Assembly: GCA_963714155.1 (NCBI GenBank)
Contig: OY970236.1
Coordinates: forward strand, 1,674,001-1,738,000
Direction: 5' to 3'
Length of the DNA stretch: 64,000 nucleotides
Source of the DNA: VRUE01 sp963714155
GTDB lineage: Bacteria; Actinomycetota; Thermoleophilia; Solirubrobacterales; 70-9
The stretch's first letter is position 1. Every line of letters starts with the position of its first letter. The translations under genes were made by a program, and so were the position numbers. The notes beneath the pieces are model-generated. The model saw only the letters and a list, made by a program, of their open reading frames with translations. It was not told the DNA's origin and searched no databases. Below, one piece after another: positions 49,775 to 57,571 of the stretch.

Positions 49775-50581
49775 TCAGCTCTCCCCCGCCTCGCGCCAGA
49801 CGAGCCCGGCCTGGCGTCCAGTGCGGCCACGATCACGCCGGTGCGAGAAGAAAAGCTCGGGCTCGCAGCTGGTACAGAGCCCGCTGATCTCGATGCGCTC
49901 AACCCCGGCCACCTCCAACCGTGCGTGCGCCACCTGCTTCAGGTCAATCACACCGCCGACGGGACTCAAAACCGTCATATGTGCCGTTTTGAGTCCCGTC
50001 GGCGGCCGGAGGGCCATGTGAACCTCGGGGCCGACCTCGTAGCAACAGGGGCCTATTGAAGGACCAATGGCGGCGTCGGTGGCGCCAACGGCCGCTACCC
50101 CCTTAGCCACGATCCCCGCTGCTAGGCCACGCCAGCCACAGTGCAGCATCGCCACCCCGCCGGGACCGGAGAGCGCCACCGGGACGCAGTCGGCAACGAA
50201 GACGAGTGCTGCGGCACCTGTGGCCGCAATGACATGCCCGTCGGCCTCCGGCGCTTCAGCCTCTGCTGGCCTCCGCTGTTCGCTGTCCGGCTCATACGAG
50301 GCAAAGGAACAGCGGAGCGAGGTTGGATCTGGGTGACTGATCAGCTCGGCACCGTGCACCTGGTGGGCAACGGCGATGCGATCGGGCGCCAAGCCGAGCG
50401 CAGCGGCCAATTGCCTTCTATTCGTGATCACCGCCTCGCGAGCGTCGTCGGTGAGGATGCCCAGGTTGAGGGCGTCGAAAGGCGCCTCGCTCACACCACC
50501 GGGGCGGGTCGTAAAGGCCGCTGTTGCTCCCGGCATCGCCGCCTCGAGCCAGCGCAAGCCGTTCCCCTCACGCCACTCCAT
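49775..50581 (-). CDS. pgeF: polyphenol oxidase / purine nucleoside-type laccase domain protein (PgeF)
   Basis: 268 residues. The metal-site residues are in AHQVHG, ADCVPVAL and LHCGWRGLAAG, and IGPCCYEVGPEV and FFSHRRDRGRTGRQ complete the YfiH/PgeF signature. PgeF edits peptidoglycan precursors or acts on purine nucleosides. Two DNA palindromes lie inside the reading frame (49953-50005 and 50271-50317). The first encodes the segment just before VIDL, the second a loop of about 15 extra residues. ATG 50581 overlaps the next gene by 14 nt. Confidence 0.9.
   Translation of the reverse strand: MEWREGNGLRWLEAAMPGATAAFTTRPGGVSEAPFDALNLGILTDDAREAVITNRRQLAAALGLAPDRIAVAHQVHGAELISHPDPTSLRCSFASYEPDSEQRRPAEAEAPEADGHVIAATGAAALVFVADCVPVALSGPGGVAMLHCGWRGLAAGIVAKGVAAVGATDAAIGPSIGPCCYEVGPEVHMALRPPTGLKTAHMTVLSPVGGVIDLKQVAHARLEVAGVERIEISGLCTSCEPELFFSHRRDRGRTGRQAGLVWREAGES
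49953..50005. repeat. intragenic palindrome with perfect 20-bp arms in pgeF
   Basis: Arms 49953-49972 and 49986-50005 are perfectly complementary. The 13-nt loop contains CATATG. In the minus frame it codes for PPTGLKTAHMTVLSPVGG, in the variable region between CYEVGPEV and VIDL. The frame is maintained. Confidence 0.9.
50271..50317. repeat. second intragenic palindrome in pgeF
   Basis: 11-bp perfect arms CTCCGCTGTTC (50271-50281) and GAACAGCGGAG (50307-50317) around a 25-nt loop. It lies in a stretch encoding extra residues before ADGHVIA. Confidence 0.75.
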
Positions 50582-51698
50582 CGTCGCCCTTCGCGACCTC
50601 AAGGGCGACGGCCAGCTCCTCGTCCCTACCAGCGATCTCGCCGTCGAGCTTGCGGCGCAGCGCCTCTTCCAGTCCCCGGCCAAGGGCCGGGCCCTCCTTG
50701 AGGCCGGCCCCAATCAGGTCAGAGCCGTCGATCTCCAAGCCGACGTGGCGCCACTCACTCAGATAGCGATCCAGCCACTCGGCGCCGAGGGCGCGGGCGA
50801 GGACGAGTTCGATGCCGTCACACGAGGCGGTCAGGGAGACCGCCTCCGACGGGCGCTCGGGCCGCGTCCGGGCCAAGGCGTCCTCACCGCGCGCAGGGCC
50901 GAGCGCGGCGGCGTGCAGCGTGCGATCGCGCGGCGCCAGGTCTCGCCAGGACGCATCGGCCAGCAACGTGGCGGCGCGTCCCACCAGCTCGATGCCTCCC
51001 GGCCGCGGTTCAAGCAGGCCCCACTCCGCAAGCAGGGCAAAACCCCGCGCAGCCTTGGGTTCAGCGGCGAGGCGCAAGAGCTCCGCCTCGCGCCGATCGG
51101 CCGAGACTGCGCCCAGGTCGGTATTGACCAAGAGCTCGGCGGTGCGCTGCTCAACCACGAAGCCGAAACGGGCCGCATAGCGGGCAGCGCGGATCGCCCG
51201 AGTCGGGTCATCGACAAACGAGCCATCGTGCAGGACGCGCAGCTGCCTCACTGCCAGGTCGGCCCGGCCGCCGTGCGGGTCGATCAGCCGCGGCTCACCC
51301 AGCAGCGGGATCGCCATCGCGTTGATCGTGAAGTCGCGCCGCTTCAGGTCGGCGGCCAGGTCGGCCCCCGCCAGGACCTCCGGCAGCGCGCCGGGATGCG
51401 CATAGCTCTCCGAGCGGGCGCTGGCGATGTCCACCTCGTGACCGTCGAGCTTCACCTTCGCCGTGCCAAAGCGCTCGTGGGAGGTGACCTCGACCCCCAA
51501 CTTCTCGGCCAGCCCCGCTGCGTCACCCTCGACAACGAGGTCGATGTCGGCACGGTCCCGCCCCAGCAGGAGGTCTCGAACAGCGCCGCCAACCAGGTAG
51601 ACCGGGTCGCTGCTTGCATCGCGCACCCGGGCCAGCTCGGGGTACATCTGCTTCAGGGATCCAGCGAGGCCTTTGGGGTGGTCCTGGGGTGCCTGCAT
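50568..51698 (-). CDS. class II CCA-adding / poly(A) polymerase family protein
   Basis: 376 residues. The head domain has VYLVGGAVRDLLLGR, the metal-binding ADIDLVV and LKRRDFTINAMAI; the RNA-binding part has DPTRAIRAARYAARFGF. It could mature tRNA 3' ends or add poly(A); motifs do not separate the two here. The ATG at 51698 is set by a TAGCCT 7 nt upstream. Confidence 0.88.
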   Translation of the reverse strand: MQAPQDHPKGLAGSLKQMYPELARVRDASSDPVYLVGGAVRDLLLGRDRADIDLVVEGDAAGLAEKLGVEVTSHERFGTAKVKLDGHEVDIASARSESYAHPGALPEVLAGADLAADLKRRDFTINAMAIPLLGEPRLIDPHGGRADLAVRQLRVLHDGSFVDDPTRAIRAARYAARFGFVVEQRTAELLVNTDLGAVSADRREAELLRLAAEPKAARGFALLAEWGLLEPRPGGIELVGRAATLLADASWRDLAPRDRTLHAAALGPARGEDALARTRPERPSEAVSLTASCDGIELVLARALGAEWLDRYLSEWRHVGLEIDGSDLIGAGLKEGPALGRGLEEALRRKLDGEIAGRDEELAVALEVAKGDDGVA

Positions 51699-51705
51699 GG
51701 GGGTG

Positions 51706-51711
51706 AGGCTA
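51706..51711 (-). promoter_or_regulatory. candidate -10 TAGCCT, leaderless type
   Basis: TAGCCT on the minus strand, ending 7 nt before the ATG at 51698. It overlaps the end of the inverted repeat at 51708-51810. Confidence 0.45.
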
Positions 51712-51810
51712 GTACGGATGCCCTCTCCCGGAGACCGCTGCGCAGCAGGTCCGTTGTAACGATTTGGGGCGCTTGGCCGGAAGCCTCCGGGAGAGGGCAT
51801 CCGTACTAGC
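51708..51810. repeat. 103-bp element with perfect 26-bp inverted repeat
   Basis: Arms 51708-51733 and 51785-51810 are perfectly complementary over 26 bp, the longest in the window. The 51-nt loop is unlike the arms. It lies between hisF and the CCA/poly(A) gene. No U-tract follows on either side. Confidence 0.85.
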
Positions 51811-51817
51811 TACAGCC

Positions 51818-52576
51818 TCAGCGTCTTACCGGGATACCGGCAGAGGCCATCTGCTCCTTCGCTTGGTCGACGGTGAAGGTGCCGTAGTGGAAGATCGAGG
51901 CGCAGAGGACGGCGTCTGCGTGACCCTCAGCGACCGCCTCGCTCAGATGCTCGAGTCTCCCTGCGCCACCAGAGGCAATCACGGGGACTGAGACGGCATC
52001 GGCGACCGCCCGGGTGAGTTCGATGTCGTAGCCGTCGTTGGTGCCGTCACGATCCATACTGGTCAGCAGTACCTCCCCCGCTCCGCGCTCGACCGCCTCG
52101 CGGGCCCAGCCGACCGCATCGCGCCTCTCGACCTTCTTGCGGCCGCCGTTGACGTAGACACCCCAGCTGTCGTCCTCGCGTTTGGCGTCGATCGCGATCA
52201 CGACGCACTGAGCGCCGAAGTGGTCAGCGAGCTCGGTCAACAGCTCGGGGCGCGCCAACGCCGACGAATTGACTGAGACCTTGTCGGCTCCGGCATCCAG
52301 TACTGCCTGGGCGTCCTCGACCGAGCGAATGCCTCCACCAATGGTGAAGGGAATGAAGACGTTGTCAGCCGTCCGCCTGGCCAGCTCCACGATCGTGTCG
52401 CGCTTTTCGTGCGAGGCGGTGATGTCGAGGAAGACCAGCTCGTCAGCACCCTCGGCGTCGTAGCGCTCGGCCAGCTCAACCGGGTCACCGGCGTCACGCA
52501 AGCCAACGAAGTTCGTGCCCTTCACAACTCGCCCCGAGTCGACGTCGAGGCATGGAATGACCCGCTTGAGCACCAT
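51818..52576 (-). CDS. hisF: imidazole glycerol phosphate synthase cyclase subunit HisF
   Basis: 252 residues, TIM barrel. RVIPCLDVDSGRVVKGTNF at the N-terminus and the catalytic Asp in TSMDRDGTNDGYD. With HisH it makes IGP and AICAR. TAGGCT 6 nt before the ATG overlaps the hisA end. Confidence 0.96.
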   Translation of the reverse strand: MVLKRVIPCLDVDSGRVVKGTNFVGLRDAGDPVELAERYDAEGADELVFLDITASHEKRDTIVELARRTADNVFIPFTIGGGIRSVEDAQAVLDAGADKVSVNSSALARPELLTELADHFGAQCVVIAIDAKREDDSWGVYVNGGRKKVERRDAVGWAREAVERGAGEVLLTSMDRDGTNDGYDIELTRAVADAVSVPVIASGGAGRLEHLSEAVAEGHADAVLCASIFHYGTFTVDQAKEQMASAGIPVRR

Positions 52577-52580
52577 CGGA

Positions 52581-53303
52581 TCAGCCTAGGGCAGCGATGC
52601 CCTGGGCGACCGTGAAGCGGCGCTCGTAGAGGGCGCGGCCGACGATGGCGCCCTCGACGTTAGGGGCTTCCATCCGGGCGAGGGCTTCCAGGTCGGCGAG
52701 GTCGCCAACCCCGCCCGAGGCGATTACCTGGGCCCCAGTTGCCGCCGCGATGCGACTGAGCTCTGAAATCGCAGGTCCCTCCATCGTGCCATCGACGTCT
52801 ATCTCGGTGCAGAGGAACCGCTCCACCCCGCGTTCGCTCAGCTCGGCCACCGTCGCGGCGACGTCCTGTTCCGTCGCCTCGGTCCAGCCCGAGAGGGACA
52901 CGCTGCCGCCGCGGGCATCGACCGAAACCACCACGCGATAGCTGTACTGCTCCAGCATTCCAACGAGAAACTCCGGATCGCGCAGCGCCGCGGTGCCGAT
53001 CACGACGCGCTCCGCACCGGCATCCAGCATCAATCCAACGGACCCTGGGTCCCGCAGCCCTCCGCCGACCTGGATTGGGCAATCGACGGCCGCGGCGATA
53101 CGCCGCACGGACTCCAGATTCTGCGGCTCGCCCGCCTTCGCGCCATCGAGATCGACCACGTGGAGGAACTCGGCGCCTTCCTCGGCCCAGCGCTTTGCCG
53201 CATCGACGGGGTCGGAGTCGTACGCGGTCTCGCGCTCGTAGTCGCCCTGCAGCAGGCGCACCGCCTTGCCGCCGCGGATGTCGATCGCCGGATAGAGGAT
53301 CAC
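52581..53303 (-). CDS. hisA: ProFAR isomerase HisA
   Basis: 240 residues, TIM barrel with YPAIDIRGGKAVRL and IDVDGTMEGP. Isomerises ProFAR in histidine synthesis. In actinobacteria the bifunctional PriA also serves tryptophan synthesis; sequence motifs alone do not decide that here. Overlaps hisH by 4 nt. Confidence 0.95.
   Translation of the reverse strand: MILYPAIDIRGGKAVRLLQGDYERETAYDSDPVDAAKRWAEEGAEFLHVVDLDGAKAGEPQNLESVRRIAAAVDCPIQVGGGLRDPGSVGLMLDAGAERVVIGTAALRDPEFLVGMLEQYSYRVVVSVDARGGSVSLSGWTEATEQDVAATVAELSERGVERFLCTEIDVDGTMEGPAISELSRIAAATGAQVIASGGVGDLADLEALARMEAPNVEGAIVGRALYERRFTVAQGIAALG
52583..52588 (-). promoter_or_regulatory. candidate -10 TAGGCT, leaderless type
   Basis: TAGGCT on the minus strand, ending 6 nt before the hisF ATG at 52576, within the last codons of hisA. 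Confidence 0.45.
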
Positions 53304-53926
53304 GCCGGGACGGAGGCGCAGATGCCGGCGAAGTTCGAGAGCAGGCGCAGGCCCGCGGCGCTCGACTTCTCGGGGTGGAACTGGACGCCGAAGACGTTGT
53401 CGCGCTCGGCCGCGCAGGCGAAGCGGCTGCCGTAGGCGGCGCTGCCGAGTAGATCCTCACCCTCGGCCCGGGGCGCGAAAGAGTGGACAAGGTAGAACGG
53501 GGTCTCGGAGTCGATGCCCTCGGTGAGCCGCGACTGGCGCTCCCAGCGGACCGGCGACCAGCCGATGTGGGGGATCTTCAGGCCGGGCGCATCGAGCTCG
53601 GCCACCTCGCCCGGGAGCAGGCCCAGCCCCTCCGCCCCGCCGAGCTCGGTGCTGGAGTCGAAGAGCAGCTGCAGGCCGAGGCAAATGCCGAGGATCGGCA
53701 CGCCGGCGTCGCGGCGCTCCTCGATCAGCTGGTCGAGGCCCAGCTCGCGGATCCCCTCCATCGCCTTGGGGAAGGCGCCGACGCCGGGCAGGATCAGCCC
53801 GTCGGCGGCACGGATCGTCTCGGCGTCGTTGGCAATCGTCGCAATGGCGCCGACGTGCTCGAGCGCCTTCTCGACCGAGCGCAGGTTGCCCATGCCGTAA
53901 TCGAGGATGCAGATTCGCACGGTCAT
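53300..53926 (-). CDS. hisH: imidazole glycerol phosphate synthase glutaminase subunit HisH
   Basis: 208 residues, class I glutamine amidotransferase: DYGMGNLRSV, nucleophile Cys in GICLGLQLLF, and the His-Glu pair in FGVQFHPEKS. Feeds ammonia to HisF. The ATG lies within the outer stem of an inverted repeat (53925-54007), so its initiation region may be folded. Confidence 0.95.
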   Translation of the reverse strand: MTVRICILDYGMGNLRSVEKALEHVGAIATIANDAETIRAADGLILPGVGAFPKAMEGIRELGLDQLIEERRDAGVPILGICLGLQLLFDSSTELGGAEGLGLLPGEVAELDAPGLKIPHIGWSPVRWERQSRLTEGIDSETPFYLVHSFAPRAEGEDLLGSAAYGSRFACAAERDNVFGVQFHPEKSSAAGLRLLSNFAGICASVPA

Positions 53927-54007
53927 GCCGCCCCCGGACGCGGAAGCGCGGACGCGAGATCGCCGGGTGTGACTAGCGCGTCCGCGCGAGAGCAGAGGAG
54001 GCGGCAT
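53925..54007. repeat. 83-bp double inverted repeat between hisB and hisH
   Basis: Outer ATGCCGCC/GGCGGCAT arms at 53925-53932 and 54000-54007; inner perfect 11-bp arms at 53946-53956 and 53977-53987. The outer arm includes two bases of the hisH start codon and its upstream GC-rich ribosome site. Confidence 0.8.
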
Positions 54008-54598
54008 TTATTCATTCAGGGTCCCCTTGGTCGAGGGCACGCCACTCTCGTCCGGGTCGATCGAGACCGCGACCCGCAGGGCGCGGGCGAAAGCCTTGAA
54101 GCAGCCCTCGATCATGTGGTGGGCGTTGGTGCCGTAGCGCACGTTGACGTGCAGGGTCAGCTTGGCGCTGTTGGCGACGGCGCGGAAGAACTCCTCGGCC
54201 AGCTCGGTGTCGAAGCCGGCGATCGTGGTCGGCGGCAGGTCGGCGTCGAAAACGCAGAGCGGCCGACCCGAGATGTCGATCGCGCACTCCGCAAGCGACT
54301 CATCCATCGGCACCAGCGCGGAGCCGTAGCGCCGAATCCCGGCGCGGTCGCCAAGTGCCTCGTCGAGGGCCTGCCCGAGCACGATGCCGACGTCCTCGAC
54401 CGTGTGGTGGGCCCCGGTCTCGAGATCGCCTTTGGCCTCGACCTGCAGGCCGAGTCGCCCGTGGCGGGCGAGCAGGTCAAGCATGTGATCAAGGAAGCCG
54501 ACGCCCGTACTGGCGCTGGCCTCACCCCCGTCAAGGTCGAGCGAGAGCCGGATCTGCGTCTCCGCGGTGCTGCGCTCTCTGCTGGCCGTGCGGCTCAT
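54008..54598 (-). CDS. hisB: imidazoleglycerol-phosphate dehydratase HisB
   Basis: 196 residues, monofunctional IGPD. Manganese-site repeats FLDHMLDLLARHG, HHTVEDVGIVLGQAL, GTNAHHMIEGCFKAFARAL and the DLPP loop are present. Overlaps hisD by 4 nt. Confidence 0.96.
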   Translation of the reverse strand: MSRTASRERSTAETQIRLSLDLDGGEASASTGVGFLDHMLDLLARHGRLGLQVEAKGDLETGAHHTVEDVGIVLGQALDEALGDRAGIRRYGSALVPMDESLAECAIDISGRPLCVFDADLPPTTIAGFDTELAEEFFRAVANSAKLTLHVNVRYGTNAHHMIEGCFKAFARALRVAVSIDPDESGVPSTKGTLNE

Positions 54599-55866
54599 GA
54601 TTCGCTCCTAATCATCGCGGACTCGCCGTGGACGGGGAATCCCTCCGCGCGGGCGATACGGTCGACGTGTGGCGCAAGCTTCGCCGCCGCCTCGGCTGGA
54701 ACCTGCACGGCGGCGATGCGGCGGCGGAATACACCGGGACCGAGCGGTCCTGAGAAACGACCGGCGGCGCCGGTCGGCAGCACGTGGTTGGAGCCCGCCA
54801 CGTAGTCGCCAAAAGCGGTCGCTCCGTAGCGCCCGACGAATACACAGCCTGCCGTTCGCACACCGTTGGCCAGCTGAGCGGCATCCTCCTCAAAGAGCTC
54901 GAGGTGCTCCGGGGCAAAGGCATTGGCGAGGTCAATCGCATCGCTGAGGTCAGGTACCTGGACCAGGGCCAGCGGCGCCTCGCCGATTCCCTCACGCTCC
55001 GCCGCGGCCCTCTCGGTCGCCGCAGCCACGCCCTCGAGCACCGCCTCCTCGACCGCGACCGCGACCAGCGGCCCCTCGCGCCCGTGCTCTGCCTGCGCGC
55101 AGAGGTCAAGCGCCGCCCACTCGGGATTGGTGCCATCGCCGGCGACCAGCATCAGCTCGGAAGGACCGGCCAGAGAATCGATACCGACAGTTCCCGAAAC
55201 GGCGCGCTTTGCCTCGCGCACCCAGGCGTTGCCGGGGCCGGCAATCACGTCGACCGCTGCGATCGTCTCGGTGCCGTAGGCCAGGGCGAAGATCGCCTGA
55301 GCACCGCCCATTGCGTAGATCTCCTCCACGCCGCAGAGCTCAGCGGCAGCAAGGACAAGTGGATTGACCCTGCCGTCTGGGCTTGGCGGCGAGGCAAGCG
55401 CAATCCGCTCGACCCCGGCGACCCTGGCCGGGATTGCGCACATCAGCACGCTCGACGGGTAGGCGGCGCGACCGCCGGGCGCGTAGAGACCGGCGGCGGA
55501 GACGGGCACTTCACGCAGGATCACGGTTTGCCCTTGAGGAAGTTCGATCGCCTTTGCCTCGTCGGCGATCTGGGCTTCTGCCACGGTGCGAATGTTGGCG
55601 GCTGCCAACTCCAGCGATTGGCGCAGCCCCGGATCAAGCGCCGCCAGCGCCTCGGCGCCGGCGCCGGCATCGACCCGCAGCGCGGTCGTCGCCTTCTCGG
55701 TGGCATCGAAGCGCGCCGTCATGCAGAGAACCGCCCCGTCACCACCCTCCCGCACCTCGCGCTCGATCGCGCTGACGTCCACATTGGGTGCCGACGCAGC
55801 CGTCCACGACCGGATTGCCGCCGCGGTCTCCTCGGCGCCCTCCCAGTGAAACTGGCGGCGCTTCAT
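54595..55866 (-). CDS. hisD: histidinol dehydrogenase
   Basis: 423 residues. The zinc and substrate residues are in GPSELMLVAG, AQAEHG and FAPEHLEL, with the His in GSNHVLPT. Last two oxidations of histidine synthesis. ATG 55866 overlaps hisG by 4 nt. Confidence 0.96.
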   Translation of the reverse strand: MKRRQFHWEGAEETAAAIRSWTAASAPNVDVSAIEREVREGGDGAVLCMTARFDATEKATTALRVDAGAGAEALAALDPGLRQSLELAAANIRTVAEAQIADEAKAIELPQGQTVILREVPVSAAGLYAPGGRAAYPSSVLMCAIPARVAGVERIALASPPSPDGRVNPLVLAAAELCGVEEIYAMGGAQAIFALAYGTETIAAVDVIAGPGNAWVREAKRAVSGTVGIDSLAGPSELMLVAGDGTNPEWAALDLCAQAEHGREGPLVAVAVEEAVLEGVAAATERAAAEREGIGEAPLALVQVPDLSDAIDLANAFAPEHLELFEEDAAQLANGVRTAGCVFVGRYGATAFGDYVAGSNHVLPTGAAGRFSGPLGPGVFRRRIAAVQVPAEAAAKLAPHVDRIARAEGFPVHGESAMIRSES

Positions 55867-56543
55867 CGGCCCAGGGCCTGGCGCAGTTTTGCCGTCAGCC
55901 CGTCGACCTCGCGGGCGCGCAGCTTGTGGGAGACGCGGTTGGCGACGAAGCGGGCGGTGCACTCGACGATCTCCTCGCGTACCTCGAGGTCGTTCTCCTC
56001 CAGGGTGCGGCCGGTAGCGACCAGGTCGACGATGCCGTCGGCGAGGCCGATTAGCGGTGCGAGCTCGACCGAGCCCTTGACCTCGATCGCCTCGATCTGG
56101 CGGCCGGTGCGCTCGAAGTAGCGCTCGGCGATGCGCGGGTACTTGGTCGCGATCCTCATCATGCCGAGGCGCCGTTGAGCCTCGCCCAGGCGCTCGTCGC
56201 CCTTGCGCCCGGCGAGGACCATGCGGCAGCGGCCGAAGCCGAGGTCGAGCAGCTCGTAGACGACCCGATCGGCCTGCTCGAGCAGCACGTCCTTGCCGGT
56301 GATGCCGACGTCGGCGGCGCCGGCCTCGACGTAGGTCGGCACGTCGGAGGGACGCATGGTGACGAGGGTGATGCTCTCGCCGGGGAAGATCAACGAGCGT
56401 GACTCGCCGCGCACCTCGCTGGTGTCGATGCCGACCGCGTCGAGCACGTCGAGGGTCTCGCCGAGCAGGGCACCGCGGGGCACCGCGATCTTCAGCGGCC
56501 CGTCAGGCTTGGCTCGCCCCATGCCGGCGACCCCGGCGCTCAT
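55863..56543 (-). CDS. hisG: ATP phosphoribosyltransferase, short form HisG
   Basis: 226 residues, lacking the C-terminal ACT-like regulatory domain of the long form. KIAVPRGAL, DVGITGKDVL, and DLVATGRTLEENDL are typical. Short HisG needs HisZ for activity and feedback control by histidine, and hisZ is the overlapping upstream gene. Confidence 0.95.
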   Translation of the reverse strand: MSAGVAGMGRAKPDGPLKIAVPRGALLGETLDVLDAVGIDTSEVRGESRSLIFPGESITLVTMRPSDVPTYVEAGAADVGITGKDVLLEQADRVVYELLDLGFGRCRMVLAGRKGDERLGEAQRRLGMMRIATKYPRIAERYFERTGRQIEAIEVKGSVELAPLIGLADGIVDLVATGRTLEENDLEVREEIVECTARFVANRVSHKLRAREVDGLTAKLRQALGR

Positions 56544-57535
56544 GAGCCACCACCCTCGCGCGGCTCCTCCTCCATCTGGGCGACGTGGACGCGCTCCATG
56601 TAGAGAGCGAACCCGGCGGCAGGCAGATCGATGCCGAAACGCTTGAGCAGGCCGTCGTAGCGGCCACCGCCACCCAGGACGTGACCGAGTGCCGGGTCGT
56701 AGACCTCAAGGATCGCGCCGCTGTAGTAGCCGAGGTCGCGCAGCAGGCCGAGGTCGATCTGCACCCGCTGGGCTGCGCCGCGGGCCTCCAGCGCCTGCAC
56801 GGTCTCGCCAAGCCGTGCCGTCGCCCGCTCGACCGCGGTGCCACCAAGCGCACGGGCTTCCTCCAGAACCTCTTTGCCGCCGCGCAGCTGGGAAAGGGCA
56901 ACGCAGGTCGCGATCTGCCGGTCGTCGATCCCCTCCAGTTCGGAGAGCTCGACCTCGAGGCCGACGAGGTCATGGGCGGCGAGCCGGGCGAGGATCGAGT
57001 CGCGCGCCTCGCCCTCGATGCCGAACTCGGCCAGCAGCTGACGATAGAGGTCGGCGTCGCCGAGTCCGATCACCGCCCGCTCGAGACCGGCAGCTTCGAG
57101 CGCTGCCTCGAGCACCTCGACCACCTCGGCGGTTCCCTCGGGTGCCGGGGCGCCGATCAGCTCGACGCCGGCCTGGGCGAACTCGCGCATCTGGCCGCGC
57201 TGCGGTCGCACCGCCCGGTAGGCGTTCGCCAGATAGCAAAGCCGCAGGGGCATCTCGGCGCTGGCGTAGCGACTGGCGACGAGCCGTGCGATCGGCACCG
57301 TCATGTCGGAGCGCAGCGCCAAGAGCTCCCCGCTGCCGTCGAAGAAGCGATAGGCGGTGTCGGCGGTGCGGCCGTCGCCACGAGCAAGCACCTCGTCGTA
57401 CTCGATCGCCGGCGTCGCGACCTCGCCGTAGCCACGCGCTTCGAAGACCTCGATCAGGGCCAGGTGCAGGCGCCGCAGCTCCCGCATCTCATCGGGCAAC
57501 ACGTCGCGCGTTCCAGGTGGAATCGGATGAATCAT
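56540..57535 (-). CDS. hisZ: ATP phosphoribosyltransferase regulatory subunit HisZ
   Basis: 331 residues, a histidyl-tRNA synthetase paralogue limited to the class II catalytic-like core, without the anticodon-binding domain. GTRDVLPDEM, LRSDMTVPIARL, and the GGGGRYDGLL motif appear. Genuine HisS is about 420 residues, so this is HisZ, consistent with overlap with short hisG. Confidence 0.92.
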   Translation of the reverse strand: MIHPIPPGTRDVLPDEMRELRRLHLALIEVFEARGYGEVATPAIEYDEVLARGDGRTADTAYRFFDGSGELLALRSDMTVPIARLVASRYASAEMPLRLCYLANAYRAVRPQRGQMREFAQAGVELIGAPAPEGTAEVVEVLEAALEAAGLERAVIGLGDADLYRQLLAEFGIEGEARDSILARLAAHDLVGLEVELSELEGIDDRQIATCVALSQLRGGKEVLEEARALGGTAVERATARLGETVQALEARGAAQRVQIDLGLLRDLGYYSGAILEVYDPALGHVLGGGGRYDGLLKRFGIDLPAAGFALYMERVHVAQMEEEPREGGGS

Positions 57536-57542
57536 CCGCCGG

Positions 57543-57548
57543 ACCTTA
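57543..57548 (-). promoter_or_regulatory. candidate -10 TAAGGT, leaderless type
   Basis: TAAGGT on the minus strand, ending 7 nt before the hisZ ATG at 57535; a plausible promoter of the hisZGDBHA run. Confidence 0.45.
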
Positions 57549-57571
57549 CGAGAGTGGACCCGAAAGCCCTG

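Noticed and set aside
7958..54007. Intergenic hairpins as one mobile MITE family
   Set aside because: Arms are unrelated in sequence, no target-site duplications or shared termini were seen.
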